Shown one piece after another: positions 14,921 to 22,505 of a stretch of DNA of 37,064 nt (positions are counted from its first letter, which is position 1; each line of letters starts with the position of its first letter). A program made the position numbers and the translations under genes. Origin of the DNA: Flavobacteriales bacterium (lineage in GTDB: Bacteria; Bacteroidota; Bacteroidia; Flavobacteriales_D; UBA2798); the NCBI GenBank assembly GCA_019694795.1, contig JAIBBF010000026.1, positions 1 to 37,064 on the forward strand. The letters are read 5' to 3'. A model generated the notes under the pieces. That model did not search any database and was not told the DNA's origin. It worked only from the letters and a program-made list of their open reading frames with translations.

Positions 14921-15502
14921 CTACAATTCATCATATAAATCCTTCAATCGGTTTCGTAAATGCAAAACAGCATATCGTTTTCTCGAAAGAAGTGTATTAA
15001 CTCCTGCACCGGTGATTTCTGCAATTTCATTGAAGCTTTTGTCCTCGAGTTCATGCATAACAAAAACCTCTCGTTGTTCATCAGGCAATTCATCCAATGC
15101 TTCCATTACAGCCTCCATAATTAAATCATTGGTCATTACCGATTCGCCATCTTCACTATCACCTCTCAATAAATCCGAAAGAAAAAGAGAATCACCATCA
15201 TCATCACGGTGCACCGCAATGCTTTCGAGCGAATCCGGACGTTTCTTTCGGTATCCGTCTGTGATTTTATTACGCGCAACTGTAAACAACCAGGAGGTTA
15301 ATTGCTCAACAGGTTTCATCAAACGGTACGTCTCTACCAATTGGAAAAATACATCTTGTAAAATGTCTTCAGCTTCTTCATCATTGCGCACGCGGTCGCG
15401 AATGAAACGGAATAATCGTTTCCGTTCCTTTTTTACCGCTGCATCAATTTCATGATTTTGCTGTTCGGTCATTTCCAGTGCTATGTTTTCCGGCATGGTC
15501 AT
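14921..15502 (-). CDS. ECF-type RNA polymerase sigma-70 factor
   Basis: A 193-residue sigma factor with only regions 2 and 4. Region 2 is visible as NDEEAEDILQDVFFQLVETY and TSWLFTVARNKITDGYRKKR. Region 4 is visible as LPDEQREVFVMHELEDKSFNEIAEITG followed by the helix-turn-helix GAGVNTLLSRKRYAVLHLRNRL. No fused regulatory domain. The start at 15502 (MTMPEN) could also be two codons later. The Cys/His-rich membrane protein follows closely. The regulon is unknown. Confidence 0.93.
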   Translation of the reverse strand: MTMPENIALEMTEQQNHEIDAAVKKERKRLFRFIRDRVRNDEEAEDILQDVFFQLVETYRLMKPVEQLTSWLFTVARNKITDGYRKKRPDSLESIAVHRDDDGDSLFLSDLLRGDSEDGESVMTNDLIMEAVMEALDELPDEQREVFVMHELEDKSFNEIAEITGAGVNTLLSRKRYAVLHLRNRLKDLYDEL

Positions 15503-15567
15503 CTGAACTAACAGACGAACTCATGCGGTACGATATTTTAAAATTGAGTAAAAAAATATTAACCTCG

Positions 15568-16029
15568 TTAAATCCAGGAGTTTAGCGTTTCAAAATCGGG
15601 CAATTCCGCCATAAATCCGGGTTTTGCGCCTTCCGATACGCGTGCAAATACCTGCATCTTTCCATTCGTTAACAAAAGAAAGGGCACTTTTAATTTCATG
15701 TTATAAATCCAAACCTGATCAAAAACAGATTGGTCAATCACTACATCCGGAGCCTTACATTCCACGATCATCATCGGCTGATGCTCCTTCGAAAAATAGA
15801 TCACATCGCAACGGCGATTTAAACCGTTTAATTCAATACCCGCCTCTACCGAAGTTAATCCCGCAGGGAAACCTTTTTCCTTTTGTAAGTAGGTTAAAAC
15901 ATGCTGACGAATCCATTCTTCGGGACTCAGCACAACCCATTTCTTACGGAATTCATCAAATATTTGTGGCTTAGCTCCTTCTGTGTTAATTTTGAAGGAA
16001 TAAGCAGGATAAATCATTTCTTCTGCCAT
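15568..16029 (-). CDS. stand-alone HsdR N-terminal domain protein (PD-(D/E)XK nuclease fold)
   Basis: A 153-residue protein matching the type I restriction enzyme R-subunit N-terminal domain (HSDR_N_2 type). The nuclease-fold core is visible: an upstream Glu in VEAGIELNG, Asp75 in NRRCDVIYF, and Glu90-x-Lys92 in MIVECKAP, the PD-(D/E)XK arrangement. There is no helicase/translocase domain and no hsdM or hsdS nearby, so this is not a restriction system. It is divergent from amn-holA with only 23 nt between the two start codons. From memory, this protein is a frequent neighbour of holA in Bacteroidota, suggesting a DNA-maintenance role; that is inference. Confidence 0.87.
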   Translation of the reverse strand: MAEEMIYPAYSFKINTEGAKPQIFDEFRKKWVVLSPEEWIRQHVLTYLQKEKGFPAGLTSVEAGIELNGLNRRCDVIYFSKEHQPMMIVECKAPDVVIDQSVFDQVWIYNMKLKVPFLLLTNGKMQVFARVSEGAKPGFMAELPDFETLNSWI

Positions 16030-16052
16030 ACTTGCGCTAAATTACGTTAAAC

Positions 16053-16826
16053 ATGAAAACAAAACCCGAAATAGTAGAAAACTGGTTACCCCGGTATACA
16101 GGGACACCAACTGATCAGTTTGGTAAATATATTTTGCTGACCAATTTTAACAACTACGTAAACATGTTCGCCAAGAAAATGAGCGTGGATGTAATGGGTC
16201 AGGATAAAGCCATGCCCAATGCCACCAAAGGTGATATTTCCATCATCAATTTTGGAATGGGAAGCGCCAATGCGGCAACCATTATGGATTTGCTGACTGC
16301 AGTACAACCAAAAGCAGTTTTATTTCTGGGTAAATGTGGTGGACTAAAAAAGAAAAATAACATCGGAGATCTAATTCTTCCCATTGCAGCTGTGCGGGGC
16401 GAAGGAACCTCAGGCGATTATTTTCCACCGGAAGTCCCTGCCCTACCAGCCTTCCAATTACAAAGAGCTGTATCTTCTACCATTCGCGAGCATGATAAGG
16501 ATTACTGGACCGGTACAGTATATACCACCAACCGGAGAGTATGGGAACATGATGAGGCCTTTAAAGATTATCTGCGTAAACTGAGGGTGATGGCCATCGA
16601 CATGGAAACTGCAACCTTGTTTATTACAGGATTTGCCAACAAAATTCCAACCGGCGCCTTATTGCTTGTTTCCGACCAACCCATGATTCCTGAGGGAGTT
16701 AAAACGGAAGAAAGTGATAAAATTGTGACCACCAATTTTGTCGATAAACACCTTGAAATTGGTATTGATTCACTCTATGAGTTGATTAATTTCGGGCGTT
16801 CTATTAAACACCTCCGCTTCGAATGA
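16053..16826 (+). CDS. amn: AMP nucleosidase, short form
   Basis: Predicted to hydrolyse AMP to adenine and ribose 5-phosphate. The 257 residues form one PNP/UDP-phosphorylase fold: NFGMGSANAATIMDLL, LFLGKCGGLKKKN, AIDMETATLFITGFAN (purine/ribose-binding Glu), and LLVSDQPMIPEGVKTEES. It lacks the extra N-terminal domain of the roughly 480-residue E. coli Amn, as is usual in Bacteroidota. First gene of the run ending at 20852; its stop overlaps the holA start by 4 nt (ATGA). Confidence 0.88.
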   Translation: MKTKPEIVENWLPRYTGTPTDQFGKYILLTNFNNYVNMFAKKMSVDVMGQDKAMPNATKGDISIINFGMGSANAATIMDLLTAVQPKAVLFLGKCGGLKKKNNIGDLILPIAAVRGEGTSGDYFPPEVPALPAFQLQRAVSSTIREHDKDYWTGTVYTTNRRVWEHDEAFKDYLRKLRVMAIDMETATLFITGFANKIPTGALLLVSDQPMIPEGVKTEESDKIVTTNFVDKHLEIGIDSLYELINFGRSIKHLRFE

Positions 16827-17842
16827 GTAAAAAAACATCGGTTGATCAGTTTGATGAGATCATGCGTGATCTTAAAAACAGGATTTATCATCCGGTCTAT
16901 TTCCTATGCGGAGAAGAGCCCTATTACATCGATCAGATTGCAGATTTCATTGAGGAAAATGTACTGAATGAAATGGAAAGGGAATTTAACCAAACCGTAG
17001 TTTACGGTCAGGATATTTCCGAAGGCGATTTAGTGGCCACCTGCAAACGCTACCCGATGATGTCGGAATACCAGGTAGTGATTGTTAAGGAAGCACAAAA
17101 CATGAAAAAAATTGAGGAAATGAAAGCTTACGTGGAGAATCCTGTGAGTTCCACTATCCTCGTTTTCTGTTATAAATACAAAACGGTTGATCGCCGTAAA
17201 GAATTCGGAAAAATGCTCGATAAAAAATCGGTGTATTATGTTTCCGAAAAAATTAAAGATTACAAACTGGCCGAATGGATCGAAAAGTTTGTGAAAAGCC
17301 AGAAAATGAAAATATCTCCGAGATCCGCCGCTTTATTGGCAGAATTTCTTGGAAACGATTTGGCTAAAATCAGCAATGAAATCGGTAAACTGAAAATCCT
17401 CCTCCCGGAAGGAACCGAAATTAATGATGATGTAATTCAACAGAATATCGGGATTTCGAAAGACTACAATATATTCGAATTGCAAACTGCACTTGGTGAA
17501 AAAGACATTTTAAAATCGAACCGGATCCTAAATTATTTCGCCGCAAATAAAAAATCTCATCCTATACAAATGACAATTCCGTCCTTGTATGGGTTTTTCA
17601 CCAAAATTCTACGTTATCACATGGTGGCTAATTTACCGGCCAAAGAAATTGCAGCTGAATTAGGAGTGCATGAATTTTTTGTGCGTGATTATGCCCGCTA
17701 TGCAAAAACCTATAGTCCCGGTAAACTCCTTAAAATAACCGAATACCTTTTAGAAGCCGATCTAAAAAGTAAAGGGGTAAACACCACCGAAAGTGACGAT
17801 GAAGAAATTATGAAAGAATTATTCTACAAAATTCTACACTGA
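16823..17842 (+). CDS. holA: DNA polymerase III subunit delta (HolA)
   Basis: Clamp-loader delta subunit that opens the beta sliding clamp. The 339 residues match the family. The N-terminal part has PVYFLCGEEPYYIDQIADFIEE and the 'GQDISEGDLVATCKRYPMMSEYQVVIVKEAQ' pattern seen split across residues 55-90. The linker has AEFLGNDLAKISNEIGKL, and a C-terminal helical collar follows (FELQTALGEKDILKSNRIL). It overlaps amn by 4 nt and is followed after 9 nt by the WG/FGE-like gene, so transcriptional coupling is likely. Confidence 0.92.
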   Translation: MSKKTSVDQFDEIMRDLKNRIYHPVYFLCGEEPYYIDQIADFIEENVLNEMEREFNQTVVYGQDISEGDLVATCKRYPMMSEYQVVIVKEAQNMKKIEEMKAYVENPVSSTILVFCYKYKTVDRRKEFGKMLDKKSVYYVSEKIKDYKLAEWIEKFVKSQKMKISPRSAALLAEFLGNDLAKISNEIGKLKILLPEGTEINDDVIQQNIGISKDYNIFELQTALGEKDILKSNRILNYFAANKKSHPIQMTIPSLYGFFTKILRYHMVANLPAKEIAAELGVHEFFVRDYARYAKTYSPGKLLKITEYLLEADLKSKGVNTTESDDEEIMKELFYKILH

Positions 17843-17851
17843 TACCGCTCA

Positions 17852-19024
17852 ATGAAAATTTTTATTAGCTCCTGCATTTTATTCTTTTCCCTAACTGCCA
17901 TTGCGCAAAATACGCCTTGTATTCTCGATTTGGGTGATGGTAACTGTCTCGTAAAAGTGAATGAGGATTATGGAATGAAGAAAAAAAACAAATTCATTAT
18001 TCCGGCATTTTTCGACACCATCATTCCTATGGAATACCACCACTATATGGCTTATCAGAATGGAAGAAAAGGAGTTTTCGATAAAAAAGGGAGAATGATT
18101 GTTCCGGTAAGTTATACCGATGTTATTCCCCTATCACTCGAAAAAGATTTGTTTGAAGTGATTGGCACCGGAATGAGATCGGTAATTACTTCTCCTGCTG
18201 TTAACAAAGTAAAAAATTACAGAAAGGTGAACGATCTATTATTGGTTTCTGCATTTGAAGTCAGCATCATCGAGTATTTAGCTATTGCTGAATTTGCCAA
18301 AACCAACGAGAAATACAAGGACCTCCCTTCCACTTATTTTATTCCTGACACCAATGCGATGTCGGAAAAAACCAGAGGACCTATTCGTTATTTCCTGAAC
18401 AACGATGGAAAAAAATACAATGAAAGTTATTCATTCGATTTTGCAAGTTTGTCCTTTAGAGTAGCAGTACCGTTTAGCGACAATATTCTGCTTGATAAAA
18501 AAGCTATGCAGGCGCTGGATTATCCAATAACTGGAATTACCTATGAACAAGCCATTACTTTTTGTAAAATAAAATCTGAATTGTTTAATCAGGAATTAAA
18601 TCCATTCGAAAACGAAAACATTTCCTTCCGCTTTCGACTCCCCCGTTTATTCGAATGGGAGGAATTTGCTACATCCGGATTACCCAATGAGGAAATGAAA
18701 AAAAGAGCAGCAATGGATAGTCTGAACAGCAAAGGCTGTCAGTTATTTCATTATCAATTTTCATTCACCTGTGAAAGCATCCAAAGCTTCGAAAAAAAGC
18801 TTGGTCCCGGCTTATCCCTGGTGCAGGATTATTATCCGAATTCAGATGGGATCAATCAACTTTTCGGAAACGTTGCGGAAATGATTGAAGAAAAGGGGTA
18901 TGCCAAAGGAGGCAGTTATCTGCACTATGCAAAAGATGCAGAAGTAAAAATGCAATTGACCTATAAAAAACCGGAACCCTGGTTGGGATTTCGTCCGGTT
19001 TTAGAATATTTTGTAACACAATGA
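17852..19024 (+). CDS. exported WG-repeat / FGE-sulfatase-like fusion protein
   Basis: A 390-residue protein with a signal peptide (residues 1-18, ending AIAQ). Residues about 30-115 contain WG-type beta repeats (GRKGVFDKKGRMIVPVSY). Residues about 165-390 resemble the formylglycine-generating-enzyme/SUMF1 fold: ITYEQAITFC, FRFRLPRLFEWEEFA, QLFGNVAEMIEE, GYAKGGSYL, and the ending WLGFRPVLEY. The Cys pair used by true FGE enzymes is not evident in the C-terminal core, so it is probably a non-catalytic binding domain, as in gliding-motility GldJ/GldK-type proteins. It lies in the amn-holA run and overlaps the next gene by ATGA. Confidence 0.78.
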   Translation: MKIFISSCILFFSLTAIAQNTPCILDLGDGNCLVKVNEDYGMKKKNKFIIPAFFDTIIPMEYHHYMAYQNGRKGVFDKKGRMIVPVSYTDVIPLSLEKDLFEVIGTGMRSVITSPAVNKVKNYRKVNDLLLVSAFEVSIIEYLAIAEFAKTNEKYKDLPSTYFIPDTNAMSEKTRGPIRYFLNNDGKKYNESYSFDFASLSFRVAVPFSDNILLDKKAMQALDYPITGITYEQAITFCKIKSELFNQELNPFENENISFRFRLPRLFEWEEFATSGLPNEEMKKRAAMDSLNSKGCQLFHYQFSFTCESIQSFEKKLGPGLSLVQDYYPNSDGINQLFGNVAEMIEEKGYAKGGSYLHYAKDAEVKMQLTYKKPEPWLGFRPVLEYFVTQ

Positions 19025-19530
19025 CACCTCCATTTCCATCCGAGCTCGACGAAAAATACTTCGAGGGCGAAAACCTGATTGCCGAACGTCGTTTTGCAGA
19101 TGCTGCTCAACTCTTCAGAGAAATTATTGCAGAAGCACCCGACCATTGGCGTGCGCACCATCATTTAGCATGGATTTTAGAAAATAAATATTCAAGCTTT
19201 CTGGAAGCCAAACGTCACTACGAAATTTGTCTCCAACTCGCACCGGAATTTCCGCAAGCTTATTACGATTATGCTGTTTTGTTATCGCGACTCAATCTGG
19301 AAATTGAGCTGGAAAAAGTATTAGCAGCAGCTATGCAGGTTCCGGGTATGGACAAAGCCGTCATCTACAACGAATGGGGGATTTTCTTCGAAAACAAATC
19401 CGACTATTTGCAGGCTATTGCTCATTATAAAAATGCATTGCGTTATTCGTTCAGCAACCAGATGGTTGAAACCTATCGTTCATCCATCGATCGGTGTAAA
19501 ATAAAAATGCAAATTCTTACAGAGGAATGA
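19021..19530 (+). CDS. tetratricopeptide-repeat protein
   Basis: A 169-residue protein made mostly of TPR helices: RRFADAAQLFREIIAEAPDH, HHLAWILENKYSSFLEAKRHYEICLQLAPE, and KSDYLQAIAHYKNALRYS. No signal peptide, so it is probably a cytoplasmic adaptor. The start overlaps the preceding stop (ATGA) and its stop overlaps nth (ATGA), so translation is probably coupled. The partner is not identifiable. Confidence 0.85.
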   Translation: MTPPFPSELDEKYFEGENLIAERRFADAAQLFREIIAEAPDHWRAHHHLAWILENKYSSFLEAKRHYEICLQLAPEFPQAYYDYAVLLSRLNLEIELEKVLAAAMQVPGMDKAVIYNEWGIFFENKSDYLQAIAHYKNALRYSFSNQMVETYRSSIDRCKIKMQILTEE

Positions 19531-20162
19531 CCAAAAAAGAAAAAGCGCAATTTGTAATGGACCAATTGGAGCATTTCTATCCAAGGCCCGCAGTTCCGCT
19601 TGATCATAAAGATGCTTATACATTACTGGTTGCTGTTTTACTTTCCGCACAATGCACCGATGTAAGAGTTAACCAGGTTACGCCACATTTATTCCACCTT
19701 GCCGATAGTCCCCAATCCATGGTAAAGTTATCGGTGGACCAAATCCGGGAAATCATAAAACCTTGCGGACTATCCCCTGCAAAATCGAAAGCTATTCATC
19801 GTCTGTCAGAAATCCTATTGGAGAAATACAAAGGAAAGGTGCCGGATAAAATGGAATTGCTGGAGGAACTTCCTGGGGTTGGACATAAAACAGCTTCGGT
19901 GGTTATGTGTCAGGCTTTTGATCAACCTGCATTTCCAGTGGATACCCATATTCATCGTTTAATTTACCGCTGGGGATTAAGTAATGGTAAAAATGTGGAG
20001 CAAACCGAAAAAGATTGCAAACGCCTTTTCCCAATAGAGAAATGGAATAAACTTCATTTACAAATTATTTATTTCGGCAGAGAATATTGTCCGGCAAGAG
20101 GACACCAGGCTGAAGATTGTCCCATTTGTTCCGTTATTGGACGTAAAGAATTATTCCGATGA
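19527..20162 (+). CDS. nth: endonuclease III (DNA glycosylase/AP lyase) with irregular Fe-S motif
   Basis: Base-excision repair enzyme that removes oxidised pyrimidines and nicks abasic sites. The 211 residues equal the E. coli length. The helix-hairpin-helix LPGVGHKTAS carries catalytic Lys121 and FPVDTHIHR carries Asp139. The C-terminal [4Fe-4S] loop is unusual: Cys188, Cys198 and Cys201 are present with an x9-x2 spacing, against Cys-x6-Cys-x2-Cys-x5-Cys in E. coli. No fourth Cys exists after residue 201. His193 lies in the loop and could replace a ligand. Confidence 0.93.
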   Translation: MTKKEKAQFVMDQLEHFYPRPAVPLDHKDAYTLLVAVLLSAQCTDVRVNQVTPHLFHLADSPQSMVKLSVDQIREIIKPCGLSPAKSKAIHRLSEILLEKYKGKVPDKMELLEELPGVGHKTASVVMCQAFDQPAFPVDTHIHRLIYRWGLSNGKNVEQTEKDCKRLFPIEKWNKLHLQIIYFGREYCPARGHQAEDCPICSVIGRKELFR

Positions 20163-20434
20163 GCATTGAAAATATAGTTATCATTTCCATTCCGGTTGCG
20201 GTTCTGGTTTTAATTGTGGTTTATTCTTCCAGAAACAGCAAGGATGTTCAGTTGGAGGAGTCGGACCCTGAGGATGAAAAATTATTTGATCCTTTAACCG
20301 GCAGAGAAATCAGTTTCGAGGAAGCGGAAAATGGTATTGCCGTTTCGGAAGAAGATGAAAAGAAAGTATTGGATGCAATTGAATTTGAAGAGCTCGATAA
20401 TAACACCATTGAAAAACTAGATCCCAATGAATAA
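20159..20434 (+). CDS. small acidic membrane-anchored protein, function unknown
   Basis: A 91-residue protein with one N-terminal membrane helix (residues about 5-21, NIVIISIPVAVLVLIVVY) followed by a highly acidic soluble tail (EESDPEDEKLFDPLTGREISFEEAENG). It overlaps the nth stop by ATGA and the next gene by 8 nt, so it is part of the same operon. No family recognised. Confidence that it is translated comes from the overlapping start/stop arrangement and coding-like composition. Confidence 0.65.
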   Translation: MSIENIVIISIPVAVLVLIVVYSSRNSKDVQLEESDPEDEKLFDPLTGREISFEEAENGIAVSEEDEKKVLDAIEFEELDNNTIEKLDPNE

Positions 20435-20852
20435 TTTGAGGGACTCATTAGATCAGGATGAATTCACTCCGGAAGAATTGTTCGAAGGTTTATCGCTTTC
20501 TGAAATTCGTAAAATTTTAACCGGGCGGGGACTTAAAGAGGATGAGATCAGGAAAAAAATTGAAGCGATCGACGATTACCGGATCGATGAGGAATACCGG
20601 AAATTACATTTCAAAAAAATAAATCAGTCATTACTCATTGGCAAAATCCTAATGGGAATGGGCCTGGTTTCATTTATTCCACTCTACCTGGGATTCATTA
20701 TTTCAGCGGATAAAGGTCTTCAATTGTTTTCTGCATTTTTATTTGGTGCGGGTTATTTCATTTATCGCAGAGGAAAAAAACTAAGCAAACAACGCGTTCC
20801 CAGTTTCAAAGATCATGTAAGGAAATCCTTTGCCGATATACAACGGCTATAA
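20427..20852 (+). CDS. small membrane protein, function unknown
   Basis: A 141-residue protein. The acidic N-terminal half is helical and charged (FTPEELFEGLSLSEIRKILTGRGLKEDEIRKKI), somewhat like a small helical protein-binding domain. Two membrane helices follow (about 70-90 and 97-112) with a basic tail (RRGKKLSKQRVPSFKDHVRK). The start overlaps the preceding gene by 8 nt. Last gene of the run that begins with amn. No family recognised. Confidence 0.65.
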   Translation: MNNLRDSLDQDEFTPEELFEGLSLSEIRKILTGRGLKEDEIRKKIEAIDDYRIDEEYRKLHFKKINQSLLIGKILMGMGLVSFIPLYLGFIISADKGLQLFSAFLFGAGYFIYRRGKKLSKQRVPSFKDHVRKSFADIQRL

Positions 20853-20888
20853 AAAGAAAAACCGCCCCCCATCTCTGAGGTAGCGGTT
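20851..20888 (-). terminator. probable terminator for the minus-strand small gene
   Basis: On the minus strand AACCGC pairs with GCGGTT (plus 20860-20865 and 20883-20888), with additional G-rich pairing possible inside, and is followed by TTTTCTTTTT (plus 20851-20860). It sits between convergent genes. Confidence 0.55.
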
Positions 20889-20905
20889 CCTTCGATCGAT
20901 AAATT

Positions 20906-21103
20906 TCAGTTTAGAACGGTAAGAATTCTGTTTTCACCTTGCTGATGCACTTCCAGTGAACGGGAGTAATTCAGAATACGATGAACAAGGTTTACAGGAG
21001 CTTTCTCAAGTGGAGGAATTTCCTCCTTTTCGGTTTGGAAAAACTCATTTTCTTCATTCAGGATGTCGGAAATACGATTTTCTAGAGTAGAGATTTGCTT
21101 CAT
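20906..21103 (-). CDS. small protein downstream of ECF sigma factor, function unknown
   Basis: A 65-residue acidic protein, mostly helical (MKQISTLENRISDILNEENE), with no membrane segment or lipobox. It lies 62 nt downstream of the ECF sigma factor stop on the same strand, so it may be co-transcribed. A possible terminator follows. It is too small to be a classical membrane-spanning anti-sigma factor. No family recognised. Confidence 0.55.
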   Translation of the reverse strand: MKQISTLENRISDILNEENEFFQTEKEEIPPLEKAPVNLVHRILNYSRSLEVHQQGENRILTVLN

Positions 21104-21165
21104 AGGCTTTAAAGGCGTTTCAATAAAAACGTGACTTTATCACCCATATTGCACAAACCAAAAAA

Positions 21166-21750
21166 TTAATCCAGCGCAATCGATTTTTCTTCAACCATCC
21201 GTCTCAAATTGATTAAAGCATAACGCATACGGCCCAATGCAGTATTGATGCTCACATTGGTGGCCTCAGCTATTTCTTTGAAGCTCATATCCGAGAAGTG
21301 ACGCATCATCACCACTTCACGCTGCTCGTCGGGTAAATATTCTACGAGGCGACGAACATCCTTCAGGATTTGGTCTGTAATTAACTTATCCTGAACATTT
21401 TCATCATAAACCCGCAGGCTTCCGAAAATATCATGGTCCTCATTTTTAGGTTCAACCGTAGGCATCTTGGCGCTTCTACGGAAGGTGTCGATAATCAGGT
21501 TATGCGAAATCCGCATTACCCATGGGAGAAACTTGCCCTCCTCATTGTATTTCCCTGATTTTAAAGTGTTGACAATCTTAACGAAGGTATCCTGAAAGAT
21601 ATCTTCGGCTAACTGACGATCCTTCACCATATATACGATGTAAGAAAATACACGGTCGGAATGGCGAGACATTAAAACCTCAAAGGCTTTCTCATTTCCG
21701 TTTTGATATTCGCGAACAAGCTGGGTGTCGCCAAGAACATGAATAGACAT
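21166..21750 (-). CDS. ECF-type RNA polymerase sigma-70 factor
   Basis: A 194-residue sigma factor. Region 2 is seen as DRQLAEDIFQDTFVKIVNTL and LPWVMRISHNLIIDTFRRS. Region 4 is seen as LPDEQREVVMMRHFSDMSFKEIAEATNVSINTALGRMRYALINLRR, split across residues about 140-185. Its sequence type is one I associate with a widely conserved ECF factor of Bacteroidota (recollection, not tested). A near-perfect promoter lies about 110 nt upstream, giving a long 5' leader. No obvious membrane anti-sigma factor gene is adjacent. Confidence 0.95.
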   Translation of the reverse strand: MSIHVLGDTQLVREYQNGNEKAFEVLMSRHSDRVFSYIVYMVKDRQLAEDIFQDTFVKIVNTLKSGKYNEEGKFLPWVMRISHNLIIDTFRRSAKMPTVEPKNEDHDIFGSLRVYDENVQDKLITDQILKDVRRLVEYLPDEQREVVMMRHFSDMSFKEIAEATNVSINTALGRMRYALINLRRMVEEKSIALD

Positions 21751-21865
21751 AAACTCTCCCTTTTTAAACAGTAAACTGAATTTTTAGAGTAGAATTTATC
21801 CTATAGGCGATCGTTTTGTTTTAAGTGAGACGAGCAAAATGTTGAATAGTTACTCGCTGTTGAAC

Positions 21866-21897
21866 CAAATTTAAATAAAAAATAAATCCATACCAAA
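21866..21897 (-). promoter_or_regulatory. Bacteroidota-type promoter for the ECF sigma factor
   Basis: Reading the minus strand: TTTG (plus 21894-21897), a 20-nt spacer, then TAAATTTG (plus 21866-21873), an exact match to the TTTG/TAnnTTTG consensus at the expected spacing. Transcription would begin near 21860, leaving a 5' leader of roughly 110 nt before the ATG at 21750. The rest of the 206-nt intergenic region (21751-21956) shows nothing else. Confidence 0.7.
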
Positions 21898-21956
21898 GAA
21901 TTACCTGAACGCCGGTAATTATTGATTAAAGGGTAAAATTGACTGATTAAACGGTA

Positions 21957-22499
21957 TTACTGGAGCGGCTGCTGGTTGATGATCATCTGCATAAAAGCTT
22001 CATAATCGAGCGAATCGATTGATTTTAAGCGGACTTTTGCATCCCGTACAAAATTGGTATCCTTCACTTCAGCAACCACTTTATTGTACCACTCTTTAGC
22101 TTCCCCTCGTTGGTTTAATTCGGCATCGAGGGTAAATGCGAGCAGGTACTTCACAACATCCATTCGCGGGTAATCGGGATATTCATTGATGATTTTTTTG
22201 TAGCATTCTTCCTTTACCGAAGGTTTGTTAATGGCCGTTGCTACATCAGCAGCTTTCATCAAATAGTCAGGAGCCTCCTTGGTTTTGGGATATAAACCGG
22301 CAAAATCTTTATACATGGCAATCATTTTCTCTGCGCTCTCTTTATTAAGCGTTGAATTAGCTCCAAAAAGGCTATCCTCCATTTGTTTGATATCGGCCTT
22401 AAGCGAAGCTTCGGTAACTTCTTTCTTTTCTTCGCTGTTATTGTTTCCGCCACAGGCCACAAGAACAATCAGCAATAAGGTGTAAACTACTTTTTTCAT
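21957..22499 (-). CDS. TPR-like lipoprotein
   Basis: A 180-residue protein with a lipoprotein signal peptide (lipobox LVAC, Cys16) followed by a low-complexity Asn/Ser/Glu linker. The mature part is helical with tetratricopeptide-like units (EKMIAMYKDFAGLYPKTKEAPDYLMKAADV, split, and CYKKIINEYPDYPRMD), so it probably makes protein contacts at the cell envelope. It starts 6 nt downstream of the peptide deformylase stop, so the two are likely co-transcribed. Specific role unknown. Confidence 0.8.
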   Translation of the reverse strand: MKKVVYTLLLIVLVACGGNNNSEEKKEVTEASLKADIKQMEDSLFGANSTLNKESAEKMIAMYKDFAGLYPKTKEAPDYLMKAADVATAINKPSVKEECYKKIINEYPDYPRMDVVKYLLAFTLDAELNQRGEAKEWYNKVVAEVKDTNFVRDAKVRLKSIDSLDYEAFMQMIINQQPLQ

Positions 22500-22505
22500 G
22501 GGTAA

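Noticed and set aside
15012-15455. Plus-strand open frame of 147 codons, Ser-rich
   Set aside because: Antisense to the ECF sigma factor gene; the Ser/Arg-rich product is typical of a reverse-frame shadow.
15568-16029. Type I restriction-modification system
   Set aside because: Only the HsdR N-terminal domain is present. No helicase domain, hsdM or hsdS is in the window.
21751-21956. Intergenic stretch checked for tRNA or structured RNA
   Set aside because: No cloverleaf, CCA end or strong hairpin seen; only the promoter for the sigma factor is supported.
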